Assembly: GCA_000969725.1 (NCBI GenBank)
Contig: JXSR01S072835.1
Length of the DNA stretch: 24,159 nt
DNA from: Ophiothrix spiculata
Taxonomy: Eukaryota; Echinodermata; Ophiuroidea; Amphilepidida; Ophiotrichidae
Direction: 5' to 3' (one strand)
Of the stretch, positions 1 through 9,282 are shown piece after piece; the stretch's first letter is position 1, and every line of letters begins with the position of its first letter. Under the pieces are notes generated by a model. It saw only the letters and a program-made list of their open reading frames with translations, did no database searches and was not told the DNA's origin. Made by a program: the position numbers and the translations under genes.

Positions 1-86
1 ACCTTAGGTGGTACCTAATTTCTTCATCAAAATGACCACAAATGATGTAAAAAAAGTTGCATCCACCCCCTCTAGTTAGACGAGGG
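1..86. mobile_element. piggyBac-like MITE, terminal part entering from the window edge
   Basis: The stretch ends in GACGAGGG followed by TTAA at 87-90, the same terminus as the complete element at 2703-3168 (GACAAGGG then TTAA) and the copy ending at 21550 (GACGATGG then TTAA). The first bases (accttaggtggta) recur inside the 21 kb copy at about 21388. TTAA targets and CCCT-type ends are the hallmark of piggyBac superfamily elements. No transposase is visible, so it is a non-autonomous copy whose other end lies outside the window. The empty target survives in composite copy C at 7814-7817. Confidence 0.7.
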
Positions 87-549
87 TTAAACCAATTACA
101 GAGCTTAACAATACATCAGAACAAACTAACAGTAGAAAGTTTACGCAAAATTGTAGTTTGCTATCAGGAATGATTTAGAAATTGAAAATTAGTCGATCAT
201 CATCCGGCAGCTGAACCTGGGTGGGTCAAATCTGCATTAATAGAATTTATATAGATTAAGTGCAATTATCTACTCTATAGATTTTAAGTATTGGGATAAG
301 GTAATTAAAGGTTCTTTAAAGTTCATGCTTTGATCATTGGATACATTTACAATCTTGGAGACTACTTTAAAGGAACATCATTAATAGGTTTCATGTTTGT
401 TTGTTTTAAAGTGAGTATTTTTATACAATTAAATATGTACATATGGAAGAGATAAGTACATGCAAAACAATTGCCTACAAGCTGTACATAAATCATGATT
501 TTTATCAAATAATTAGCATTTGATTGATAATGGTTCATACAGTTCTACT

Positions 550-837
550 CAGGCCCGTAGCCAGGGGGGCGAGGGTGGGGTTCAATGTGAGGGGGGCTTG
601 GGGGACTTTCAGTCAAAGCCCCCCGAAAGTCCACAAAACTTATTCTCTAAATATCCACCAAAAACACCTATAAAGCACCGAAACACGTAAACGTTGGTAC
701 TTTCTTAATAAAATACTACACAAAATGCTTGGAAAACTACTGATCTTTTGTTTTGTTAATTTTTCAAAATTACTTTCGGGTCGAACAAAACGAAAAAATC
801 CCCCCCCCCCATTGAAAATGTCCTGGCTACGGGCCTG
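550..837. mobile_element. GC-rich terminal-inverted-repeat MITE (P), copy A
   Basis: A 288-bp island begins CAGGCCCGTAGCCAGG and ends with the exact reverse complement CCTGGCTACGGGCCTG. The interior has long G runs next to the left end and a C run near the right end, so much of it can fold back. A second copy is at 4131-4458 and a right-end fragment at 6812-6861. No coding sequence is present. Elements with ends like this are common in invertebrate genomes, but I cannot name the superfamily. No clear target-site duplication was found. Confidence 0.75.
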
Positions 838-1213
838 ATTTTACTTCTTTTATATATCTTTAAAATAAGGGTAGAAGGTACATCAATGGCGCCTGAAATT
901 TATTAATGTTTTCGTAATAGCCATAAGCTTATTTAGAAAAGGTAAAATTTATACATGTACACGACTTTTTATTTTGAAACGGTCATCTTCAAACCGTTAA
1001 CGATTCGATTTTTTCTGCAAATAGAATCATCATCTCAGAATCCTTTGCCACAGAATTATGTTAACAAAGATTTGAAATTTGGTGCCATTGTTCTCACTTT
1101 CAAATTATTAGTCATCACTTTAGAGAGATTTAAAATTATGAGATTCTAAAAAAACAATTTTATATTGGGTATTCGCACATATTTTAAAATCGACGCCGTT
1201 ACATAATCTATTC

Positions 1214-1278
1214 AATCAGTCTGATATGTCTTTATTGATTAAATGTTTGCATGAGAGAAAATTGTTTCTTCCGCACAC
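1214..1278. repeat. 65-bp block identical in all three composite copies (copy A instance)
   Basis: This stretch of segment Y, starting aatcagtctgatatg and ending cttccgcacac, is identical base for base at 1214-1278, 4834-4898 and 7235-7299, while the flanking Y sequence differs at roughly one base in ten. On the + strand one frame stays open across it and contains the peptide SDMSLLIKCLHERKLF. Its function is unknown. Confidence 0.7.
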
Positions 1279-1842
1279 GTACAGACATTATTTAAGAATT
1301 TGAAATTCTTTATGGCATGTTAATAACAGAAATCGTGCCAAACCGTCTGGCATTTGACACCACGTCTCCGGTTCCTGGCAAGTGAAACGTGCTGTAGAAT
1401 TTATCGTTGTGAATTAAAGTAAAAAGGGTAAATGTAGATATTCAAAAACAATAATTATGTATAACGTTGTTATATTATGATGTGAAGGAGAACAAATTTA
1501 CAAAATTTGAGCAAAATTTACCGCAAGTCTGGTTATTACGTTAACAATATTACCTGAAAGTACTATCATAATATTCAAAACTTTTTTTAGTATTAATATT
1601 TCAAAAAACCTTATGATCATGTACAGTATTGTGTAGGGCGTTAGTTATGATACCCATTGTACAGGTAAAACCAACTCATTTCAATCGGTTTGAGAAAGTA
1701 GTTCATGAAAAGATATCAATTAAAAGCTTCTTTCGAAGTTGTATGAATGATATTTTATACATTTAGAATCCTCGTTGTCAATCTATTCTGTTTAAAGATT
1801 GTGGTCTTTTAAATTTAAAACCTGAGGAAATTAAAAAATCTA

Positions 1843-2545
1843 AAGGATTGGGTTTGTAACACAATGCCATGCAAGAAATCAAGAGCATGTTCCAGTTCTG
1901 ACCTTTACAATGAAATTAATGATTTCAATGATACCCAGATATGTAATGCCACAGATGTTGACTTTGGAAAATATAAAAATAATATTTGATCCCCTCAGAT
2001 TTGATGTTCAGTCCGATAAATTGTACAACTGCCGACAATTATATCCATAAATGTTAATATCTTACGCCTAACCAATTTCATTCAGATGAAAATGCAAGTG
2101 CATGTAAAATTAATCTCTTGAATTTTAACATCAGAAGTTTGCTTGAAATAGAATAAGAGAATGCTTGAAATAACTCGACTGTGAAATCACTGTTATTGGA
2201 ATATCTGAAACCCATTTAAAAACTAGGCCATCTGATTATTATAACATTCCGTGTCTTTATATATAGCTAGTAAAATAAAATATAGTCTTAGACCAGATCT
2301 TGGTATGGCAAATTGAAGTTTTGAATCTTGTTTTATTGAAGTAGAAGGCAAAACCAAAAACACTATAGTTAGAGTCGTGTGTAAGTCGCAAACACACCCA
2401 TTGATAATTTTACCCGAGATATTGAGCCAATCATCAACCTTATTATGTCATGGGCGATTTTGATATTGATCTACTAAAATTTAAAAAAATCACAAACCTA
2501 CCCGCGATTAATATCTTGAGTTGATTTACTCATTATTACCTACAA
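1843..2545 (+). pseudogene. decayed LINE ORF2 fragment: pre-endonuclease and AP-endonuclease region
   Basis: Pieces in shifting frames can be read in the usual order. A cysteine-containing stretch (VCNTMPCKKSRACSSSD) starts at 1843, FDPLRFDVQSDKLYN follows near 1986, and NLLNFNIRSL lies near 2112. Then VIGISETHLK and SDYYNIP occur within 2180-2266, CFIEVEGKTKNTIV near 2323, and GDFDIDLLKF near 2453. The order N-I-R-S-L, S-E-T-H-L, G-D-F-(N/D) is the apurinic-type endonuclease of CR1/Jockey-group LINEs, which nicks target DNA to prime reverse transcription. At least four frame breaks and several stops make it dead. The GDFN motif reads GDFD here. The 3' side is cut by a MITE at 2703. The first part is shared with copy B at 6513-6602. 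Confidence 0.8.
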
Positions 2546-2702
2546 TAAAAGTGCAATAGTTAAAATGGGCGCCATATTTAAAGAATAAGATAAATACTAA
2601 ACAAATAACTTGTGTTTCTAAGTACTTAGATCATGGATTTACCTTTTTTATGTTGAAAGAATGGGGATAATTGATAAAGGCGTTCCAAAGATATGTTCAT
2701 TT

Positions 2703-3168
2703 TAACCCTTGTCTTACCAAGGGGAGGGGGAAATCCCCCCCCCCCTAACGGATGATTCCCTGTCGCATAAAAACGCAAACGAATATGACCTAGGGGTTTT
2801 GGGTAGTTGTAAGTTCATTCTTTGCTGTCATTTTAGCGACAAAAATTAGTAGGTACCATCTTCAGGGGGTCAGGGTACCTCGTCCTTCTTTATAAGCAAA
2901 AAACCCGGCAAAAATCCGATATTGAGAACTTGTACAGCAAAATTTCAATTTGGTGGACATTTTTGCCCAAAATCGTGAGGTCATAATTACGTAATGCCTT
3001 GGCCGATTTTCATGATTTTGGTATCAATGGATAGAGGGGACCCTACCCTATACTATGGTATAAAGCAAAGCAACTTTTAGCACTCCAATTTCAATTTCAT
3101 AAGGGGGGTGGATGGTCCCCCCGTTGATAACAAACGTTACAAAAATACGTTGGTAAGACAAGGGTTAA
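2703..3168. mobile_element. complete piggyBac-like MITE with TTAA target duplication
   Basis: The element occupies 2707-3164. It starts CCCTTGTCTTACCAA, ends TTGGTAAGACAAGGG (a perfect 15-bp inverted repeat), and is flanked on both sides by TTAA (2703-2706 and 3165-3168). It is 458 bp long with no ORF, so it depends on a transposase made elsewhere. Just inside the left end are G and C runs (about 2721-2746). The interior phrases gtcataattacgtaa and ttcatgattttggtatcaa recur in the nested copy at 5442-5980, and the first recurs inverted in the 21 kb copy, so they belong to one family. It interrupts the decayed LINE remnant. Confidence 0.85.
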
Positions 3169-3424
3169 GACTGCGGGGAAAGAAAATCTTTATAATTCCC
3201 GTAGGGTTAGATGATCATAAAAGTACAGACTAAGTTTACTTGACTACGTGCGTCTCTCGAGTTTTTTAAAACAATACAGGTTTCTTACAAATAAGTAATA
3301 GACAACCTTCACATCAAAGTTCACTCTATTTCTCTGTATTTGCAAGGAAAATGTCAAATATTATGGAGCACATGCACACGCTTTACACGCGGAATACTGA
3401 AAATACTGCAAAATGAAAATTATT
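3169..3424. other. short stretch without recognisable features
   Basis: AT-rich sequence between the MITE at 2703-3168 and composite copy B. It may be further decayed LINE sequence, since the MITE landed inside such a remnant, but no conserved motif can be read. Confidence 0.4.
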
Positions 3425-4130
3425 ATATTCTTATTCAAGAGGACAACAGAAAATCCTAAATTAAACATTTCAAACTGTATGGCTGTTGCAGTTTAACTTG
3501 ACCAAGAAGGTATCCTTTTTTTTCTAATTTGTTTGATACTATAATAGAACCGACGTTATTGCCAATAAATATCGCCACGCATACACAGGTTTATTAAAAA
3601 CAATACCATATGGTTTGACAATTATTGCTCTATAATCTTCCGGCATAATCAGGATTCGGGTTGAAACTGGGTTGTCATCGTTGATTATTTTCAAGTGTAG
3701 TTCAGGCAATTACAGAACTCATGCATCAGAATAAACTAATCGTAGAAAGTAAAAGCAAATTATACCGGGATTGATTTAGAAAAGGAAAATTAGTCGATCG
3801 TCACCAAACAGCTGCAACTGGATGGTTCAAATCTGCATTAATAGAAAAAGGTTAAGTGCAATTAACTACTCTATAGATTGTAAGTATTGGGATAAGGTAA
3901 TAGAAGGTTCTTTAAAGTTCATGCTTTGATCATTGGATACATTTACCATCTTGGTCACTAATGGATGCTATCTTTATGGGAACATCATTAATAGATTTCA
4001 TGTTTGTGTTTTTAAAGGGAATATTTGTACCATTAAATATGTACATCCATGGAAGAGATAATCTGTGTATAAATCATTATTTTTATCAAATAATTAACAT
4101 TTGATTGATAATGGTTCATACAGTTCTACT

Positions 4131-4458
4131 CAGGCCCGTAGCCAGAGAGGCGGGGTGGGGCTGTGGATGAGGGGGGCGACCGCTCACCTCCTCCCCTTTT
4201 TCAGTCAAAGCCCCCCAAAAGTCCACAAAACTTATTCCCTAAATGTCCACCAAAAACACCTATAAAGCACCGAAATACGTAAACGTTGGTCCTTTCTTAA
4301 TAAAATACTTAAGAAAACTACTGAAAATCTTTTGTTTTGTAAATTTTTCAAAACCATTAAAATTAGTTTAGGGTCGATCAAAACGTAGAAATTGCCTCCA
4401 AAAGGTCCACTTTTTGAAAATAAGGCCCCCCATTAAATAAAGTCCTGGCCACGGGCCT
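4131..4458. mobile_element. GC-rich terminal-inverted-repeat MITE (P), copy B
   Basis: Begins CAGGCCCGTAGCCAG and ends CTGGCCACGGGCCT; one base of the right terminus differs from copy A. It is 328 bp, longer than copy A through extra sequence near both ends, with the same G-rich left and C-rich right interior. It is non-coding. Confidence 0.7.
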
Positions 4459-5160
4459 AATTTTACTACTTTTATATAGCTTTTAAATAAAGTTAGGAGG
4501 TACATCAATGTCGACTGAAATTTCTTAATGTTTTTTAATAGCCATAAGCTTATTTAGAAAAGGTAAAATGTATACATGTACAGGATTTTTTATTTGAAAC
4601 GGTCATCTTCAAACCGTTAACGATTCGAATTTTACTGCAAATAGAATTATCATCTCAGAAACCTTTGCCACAGAATTATGTTAACAAAGATTTGAAATTT
4701 GTTATCATTGGTTTTCACTTTCAAATTATTATTCATCACTTTGGAAATATTTAAATTTATGAGATTCTAAAAAGTAATCTTATATTGGGTATTCGTACAT
4801 ATTTCAAAAGTGACGCCATTACATAATCTGTTCAATCAGTCTGATATGTCTTTATTGATTAAATGTTTGCATGAGAGAAAATTGTTTCTTCCGCACACGT
4901 ACAGACATTATTTAAGAATCTGAAATTCCTAATGGCATGTTAATAACAAAAATCGTGCCAAACCGTCTGGCATTTGACACCTCGTCTCCTGTTCCTTGCA
5001 AGTGAAACGTGCTCTAGAATTTATTACCTTGAATTAAAGTATAAAGTGTAAATGTAGATATTCCATTACAATATGTATAACGTTGTTTATTATGATGGAT
5101 AACTCAAATTCTTTGAGCAAATATTTACCGCAAGTCTGGTGATTACTGTAGCAAATTTAC

Positions 5161-6216
5161 AGGTGTCCCAAAAAATGGTTACATGTAGAAAAATGACCGT
5201 GTGCTAAAACTATAGTAGTTAGAGAAACGAAACTTTACACAAATTATATTCTATCCCTCTTCTAGATACCCGTAAAATTTTGATATCACGGTTCTATTAC
5301 TTGTTGAGTTATCGACAAAGGTAGATACCTATGTCAGAAACACATTTGTTCAAAATTCAACAAAATATTAAGCATACACGTTTTGTAGTATTTCAATGTG
5401 GATTTTTTTCGAAATGATCATGATCAGACTTTAATATTTAACCCAATTTGATACAATTGTAATTGAATAATAGTTGAACTCTCTTTTAGTATATCTATTA
5501 TGCAAATTACGGATACCTACATTCCATGCATTCCAGAATGCGTTGATTATATTGAACCTGTCAATTAAGTTTTGGCGCGAAAGTTGATAAATATACGCTT
5601 AAAGCACAATCAAATTTTCATGGGTAACATTAATTCTTTAAGATGTTTAAACTGCAAACTTGTGTAAATTAAAAAAAAAAAATCTTAAACTTACAGGACA
5701 TGTTTATATTATATTTTTTTTATAGTAGCAAAAGTCTGATCGACATTAAGAAATAACAGAAATAGCAACATTTTGAATCGGTTGCCATTTTTGCCCAAAA
5801 TCAGATCTCCACATAATTTTCAGACCTGTAGTAATTTATAACGTCATAATTACGTAACATCTAGTCAAATATTCATGATTTTGGTATCAATTGGAAGAAG
5901 AAACTCTATCCTATACTATGGTATGCAACAACCTGACTTTGGACATGTCAATTTCAAGTTAACATGGGGTTGAACGAGGGTTAAAATTACATCAAACGAA
6001 CACGCTTCCGATTTTGTTGAATTTTGAACGAATGCGTTTCTGACATAGGTATCTACTTTTGTTGATTACTAAAAAACCAATAATGTTGTGATGTCACAAT
6101 TTAATGAGTATTTAGTATAGGATCGTAATACAATTTGTGCAAAGTTTTGTTTATCTAACTGATATTGTTTCAGCACACGGTCATTTTTCTACATGTAACC
6201 ATTTTTTGGGACACCT
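5161..6216. mobile_element. long-TIR foldback DNA element of 1056 bp
   Basis: The first 45 bp (5161-5205, starting AGGTGTCCCAAAAAATGG) are the exact reverse complement of the last 45 bp (6172-6216, ending CCATTTTTTGGGACACCT). Beyond the perfect part the arms keep matching imperfectly to about 5385 on the left and 5998 on the right; for example GTAGATACCTATGTCAGAAA occurs on the left and its complement on the right. No transposase ORF is present. The centre carries a piggyBac-like MITE, so the original element was probably about 0.5 kb and almost entirely palindromic. Copy A of the host repeat lacks it. The target-site duplication is not clear and the superfamily is not recognised. Confidence 0.85.
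5442..5980. mobile_element. piggyBac-like MITE nested in the foldback element
   Basis: The right end reads GAACGAGGG followed by TTAA (5981-5984), as in the other family members. The interior shares atttttgcccaaaatc, cgtcataattacgtaa, ttcatgattttggtatcaa and cctatactatggtat with the complete copy at 2703-3168. The left end is less certain: TTAA at 5438-5441 followed by CCCAATTTG is the best candidate, but it pairs poorly with the right end. The family membership is solid; the left boundary is inferred. Confidence 0.6.
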
Positions 6217-6512
6217 GGTACTATCATAAAATTCAAGACTTATTTTAGTATTAACATCTCAAAAAAAATCATGACAAGATTTTTTTCATAGTGTACAGCA
6301 TTTTGTAGGGCGTTAGTTATGATACTCATTGAACAGGTAAAACCAACTCATTTCTATCGGTTTGAGTAATTCATGAAATGGTATCAATTAAAAGGTTTTT
6401 TCGAAGTTGTATGAATGATAATTTATACATTTAGATCCTCGTTGTCAATCTATTCTGTTTAAAGATTATGGTCTTTTTAAATTTAAAACCTAAAGAATTT
6501 AAAAATCTAATG

Positions 6513-6602
6513 GATTTGGTTTGTAACACGATGCCATGCAAGGAAATAAGAGCATGTTCCAGTTCTGACATAGACAATGAAATTAGCATAAACATAACCT
6601 AA
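6513..6602 (+). pseudogene. LINE ORF2 fragment, pre-endonuclease peptide, copy B
   Basis: The frame reads DLVCNTMPCKEIRACSSSD and is the counterpart of 1846-1905 in copy A, differing by a few residues. It loses similarity after NEIS and stops at 6602. It contains no catalytic motif. It shows that Z and the LINE sequence were already joined before copies A and B separated. Confidence 0.6.
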
Positions 6603-6811
6603 GAGCTCTCTCAAAAACTAGACTGAGAGTGGGTGAACCGCTTTGCGGACTACTATAAAAGAGAAAGACACTCAGTTAGAACAAAACTCATATTTCAGAC
6701 ATTCTAAGATATGGCTACTTGTTTTAATGAAGTAGAAGTTGAAACACCAATGGTTGATAGAATGCTTTGGATGATTGTTGTGTTTAAACACCATTCGACA
6801 TAAGACAAACC
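6603..6811 (+). other. non-repeated segment with a TATA-like motif and a 30-codon ORF
   Basis: This segment is not found elsewhere in the window. It has TATAAAAG at 6654-6661, a TCAGTT initiator-like motif at 6672-6677 (about 20 bp downstream, closer than the usual 25-30), and an ATG at 6711 opening a 30-residue frame (MATCFNEVEVETPMVDRM, then a tail ending at 6803). I do not recognise the peptide. It could be the captured 5' end of a gene. Alternatively it is more LINE debris, because cttgttttaatgaagtagaag closely matches the endonuclease remnant at about 2328. Neither reading is secure. Confidence 0.3.
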
Positions 6812-8150
6812 TACATTTGAAAATAAGCCCCCCCATTGAAAAAGTCCTGGCTACGAGCCTGATTTTACTTCTATTATATACCTTTAAAATAAAGGTAAAA
6901 GGTACATCAATGTCTTCTGATATTTCTTAATGTTTTTTAATAGCCATAGGCTTATTTAAAAATGTAAAATTTATACATGTACAGGATTTTTTTATTTGAA
7001 ACGGTCATCTTCAAACCGTTAATGATTCAAATTTTACTGCACATAAAACTATCATCTCAGAAACCGTTGCCACAGAATAATGTTAACAAAGATTTGAATT
7101 TTGTTGTCATTTTTTTCACTTTCAAATTATTATTCATCACTTTAGAAAGATTTAAATTTATGAGATTCTACAACCTGATCTTATATTGGGTATTCGCACA
7201 TATTTCAAAAGTGACGCCGTTACATGATCTATCTAATCAGTCTGATATGTCTTTATTGATTAAATGTTTGCATGAGAGAAAATTGTTTCTTCCGCACACT
7301 TAAAGACATTATTTACGAATCTGAAATTCTTTATGGCATGTTAATAACTGAAATCGTGCCAAACCGTCTGGAATTTGACACCAAGTCTCCTGTTTCTCTC
7401 AAGTGAAGCGTGCTCTAGAATTTATTGCTCTGAATTAAAGTATTGAGTGCAAATGTAAATGTTCAGTTACATTATGTAAAACGTTTATTATTATCATGTG
7501 TAATACATAATTTGAAAATAGAAGGAGTAGTATAAAATTTAAAAATTAAAATTCAAGAGGACAAAAGAAAATCAAAAACTAAACATTTGGAAGTCCTAGG
7601 CAAATATAACAGTATTTACTTGATTAAGTAAGTATTCGCTATTTCTAATACTTAGATAAACGCGACGTTATTGCCCATAAATAACGACACGCATACACAA
7701 GTTTATTAAAAACAATGCCATATGTTTTTGACAATTCTTACTCTATAATCTTCTGTCAAAATTACTATTCAGGATGAAAGCGAGTTGTCATCGTTGATTA
7801 TTTTCAAGTTTAGTTAAACCAATAATTACTCAGAACAAACTAATCGTAGAAAGTAAAAGCAAAATTATACGGGGATTTGTTTTAAAAATGGAAAATTATC
7901 CGGCAGCTGCAACTGGGTGGGTCAAATCTGCATTAATAGAGAATAGGTTAAGTGCAACTATCTACTCTATAGATTGTAAGTATTGGGATGAGGTAATTGA
8001 AGGTTCTTTAAAGTTCATGCTCTGATCATTGGATACATTTACAATCTTGGTCACTAATGGACGCTATCTTTATGGGAACATCATTAATAGATTTCATGTT
8101 TTTTTTTTAAAGTGTACATTTTTGTATCATTAAATATGTGCATCCATGGA
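6812..8150 (+). repeat. composite repeat, copy C (partial P, then Y, then X)
   Basis: It begins with only the right end of element P (6812-6861, ending CTGGCTACGAGCCTG), continues with Y (6862-7500), and after a poorly matching joint passes into X (about 7550-8150). The order Y then X is the reverse of the X-P-Y order in copies A and B, so a rearrangement or a join of two partial copies is needed. X retains the sequence tagTTAAacc at 7811-7820, the unoccupied target of the MITE seen in copy A. At about 8150 it changes abruptly into LINE reverse transcriptase. Confidence 0.7.
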
Positions 8151-8700
8151 GAAATTACTAACCATATAAATGAATGTAATTTAAGTGAAGTGTACCATTC
8201 AGCTTACAAAGCCTTTACAAGTACTAAAACTACTCTCATTAGGGTAAAAAAATGATGTGTTAAATGCCGTGGATAGACGGGAAGTTGTCCTGCTTGTATT
8301 ACTTGATCTATCCGCGGCGCCACCATCAATCATGAGATTTTACTTAGCCGTTTGCATGATAGATTGGTGTTACTGGTAAAGCATTGCAATGGGTTAAATC
8401 AAATTTAAATTATAGAAGTAATTATGTATATATTGATGGTTGTAAATCCACTAGTAGGTGTCTTTTATATGGTGTACAACAAGGTTCCGTCATCGGACCT
8501 ATGATGTTTGTTTGTTATATACACTTTACCTATTGCTAACATAATAAGAAAACATAGTATCAGACGATACACAGCTATATGTATCGTTTTACCCAAGTGT
8601 TACAGGTGCAGCTCAGAAAACAATTACAAGACTTGAAAACTGTATTTCTGAATTAAATTTGTGAAGATTAGTCATCCAGTTGAGTTTCAAATATGATCCA
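8151..8700 (+). pseudogene. decayed LINE reverse-transcriptase fragment
   Basis: Broken frames give the core of a CR1/L2-like reverse transcriptase in order. ITNHINECNLSEVYHSAYKA comes first, then NDVLNAVDRREVVLLVLLDL with SAA (motif A), then a frame with GVQQGSVIGPMMFV after a substitution (near 8470), and finally DDTQLYVSFYPSVTGAAQ ending at 8664. Motif A lacks the bases for the catalytic aspartate after SAA. The YADD box has lost its first two residues and begins at DD. A stop at 8662-8664 replaces the usual tryptophan. It cannot encode an active enzyme. It may be the same family as the endonuclease remnant at 1843-2545, which is also on the + strand. Confidence 0.85.
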
Positions 8701-8784
8701 ATACTGGAAATAAAAATATAGCACTTTTAATACGGATACGTTGTGTTTGTTACCACCAAACTTCGTCAGGCCACTGATTGATCA

Positions 8785-9180
8785 CGTGACAGGCGGCGAG
8801 GAATTTATCCGATGACCTCATCCCATGCGTGTGATAGTTAATGGCGTAGTCCTCCCTTTGGGTTCAATTCTGGTTGCTCAACCCTTTCCCAAATGGCTTC
8901 CCGGACTTCTCTCTCAAATTAACGTTCCTCCTTGTCCAAAATCACAACTTCCTCCGCAATAAAGGAATGTTTAAAGGCTCTGCAGTGATTGAATACCGCA
9001 GAATTCTGATCCTCATTGGAGCTTGTATTGGTAAAGTCTAGATTTGAGGGTTTGTTTTGTCTCACCAATGTTAGATTTTCCACAATCTGGATTGTTGCGT
9101 CCAGCACAGGAAATACCATAAACAAGATTACATTGTTTCTCCTTCGAGTTTTGTCCTTAACGTGAACAACCCTTCCAATT
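8785..9180 (-). pseudogene. Penelope-like GIY-YIG endonuclease domain
   Basis: On the - strand the frame at about 9132-9013 gives CNLVYGISCAGRNNPDCGKS, followed by NIGETKQTLKSRLYQYKLQ. These are the GIY half (YGI), the YIG half (NIG) and the conserved arginine. A frame change leads to EDQNSAVFNHC and ILDKEER, then REVREAIWERVEQPELNP and GGLRH (down to about 8835), which include the conserved glutamate region near the end of the domain. The YIG tyrosine is an asparagine here and the usual histidine after the arginine helix reads tyrosine. Cysteines between the two halves (SCAGRNNPDCG) suggest a metal-binding insertion, as some Penelope subgroups have. The domain is broken by at least two frame changes and in-frame stops. 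Confidence 0.8.
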
Positions 9181-9282
9181 AGGGTGCTAGATGGCTTTAA
9201 AAGAAGTACTAATACCAAAGAATTTGTAAGTCTTTTTACGTCTTTTAGACAAACCAGCGACATATGGGATGCTCTCGAAGGA

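Larger units (their letters stand above)
87..1842 (+). repeat. composite repeat, copy A (segments X-P-Y-Z)
   Basis: Segment X (87-549) aligns with 3706-4130 and 7814-8150, P is the GC-rich element at 550-837, Y (838-1560) aligns with 4459-5160 and 6862-7500, and Z (1561-1842) aligns with 6217-6512. Identity between copies is roughly 85-90% by eye, with indels. The sequence is AT-rich with many stops, and Z runs without a visible break into a LINE coding remnant at 1843. I recognise no host gene in it; short ORFs in Y are broken in at least one copy. It may be a 5' region of the neighbouring LINE family or an unrelated repeat joined to it. Confidence 0.7.
3425..6512 (+). repeat. composite repeat, copy B (X-P-Y-[insert]-Z)
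   Basis: X begins near 3425 (ttattcaagaggac, shared with copy C at about 7550) and reaches 4130. P occupies 4131-4458, Y 4459-5160, a foreign inverted-repeat element 5161-6216, and Z 6217-6512. Matching points lie about 3.6 kb downstream of those in copy A. Across the inserted element copy A reads continuously (acctgaaagtactatcat at about 1551), so copy A marks the empty site. Z again leads into the LINE pre-endonuclease peptide, which then stops abruptly. Confidence 0.7.

Noticed and set aside
6977-7303. 108-codon ORF in composite copy C (also a 64-codon form at 955-1149)
   Set aside because: The frame is broken in copies A and B and the peptide has no recognisable domain. Only the 65-bp core is unusually conserved, and that is reported as a finding, not a gene.
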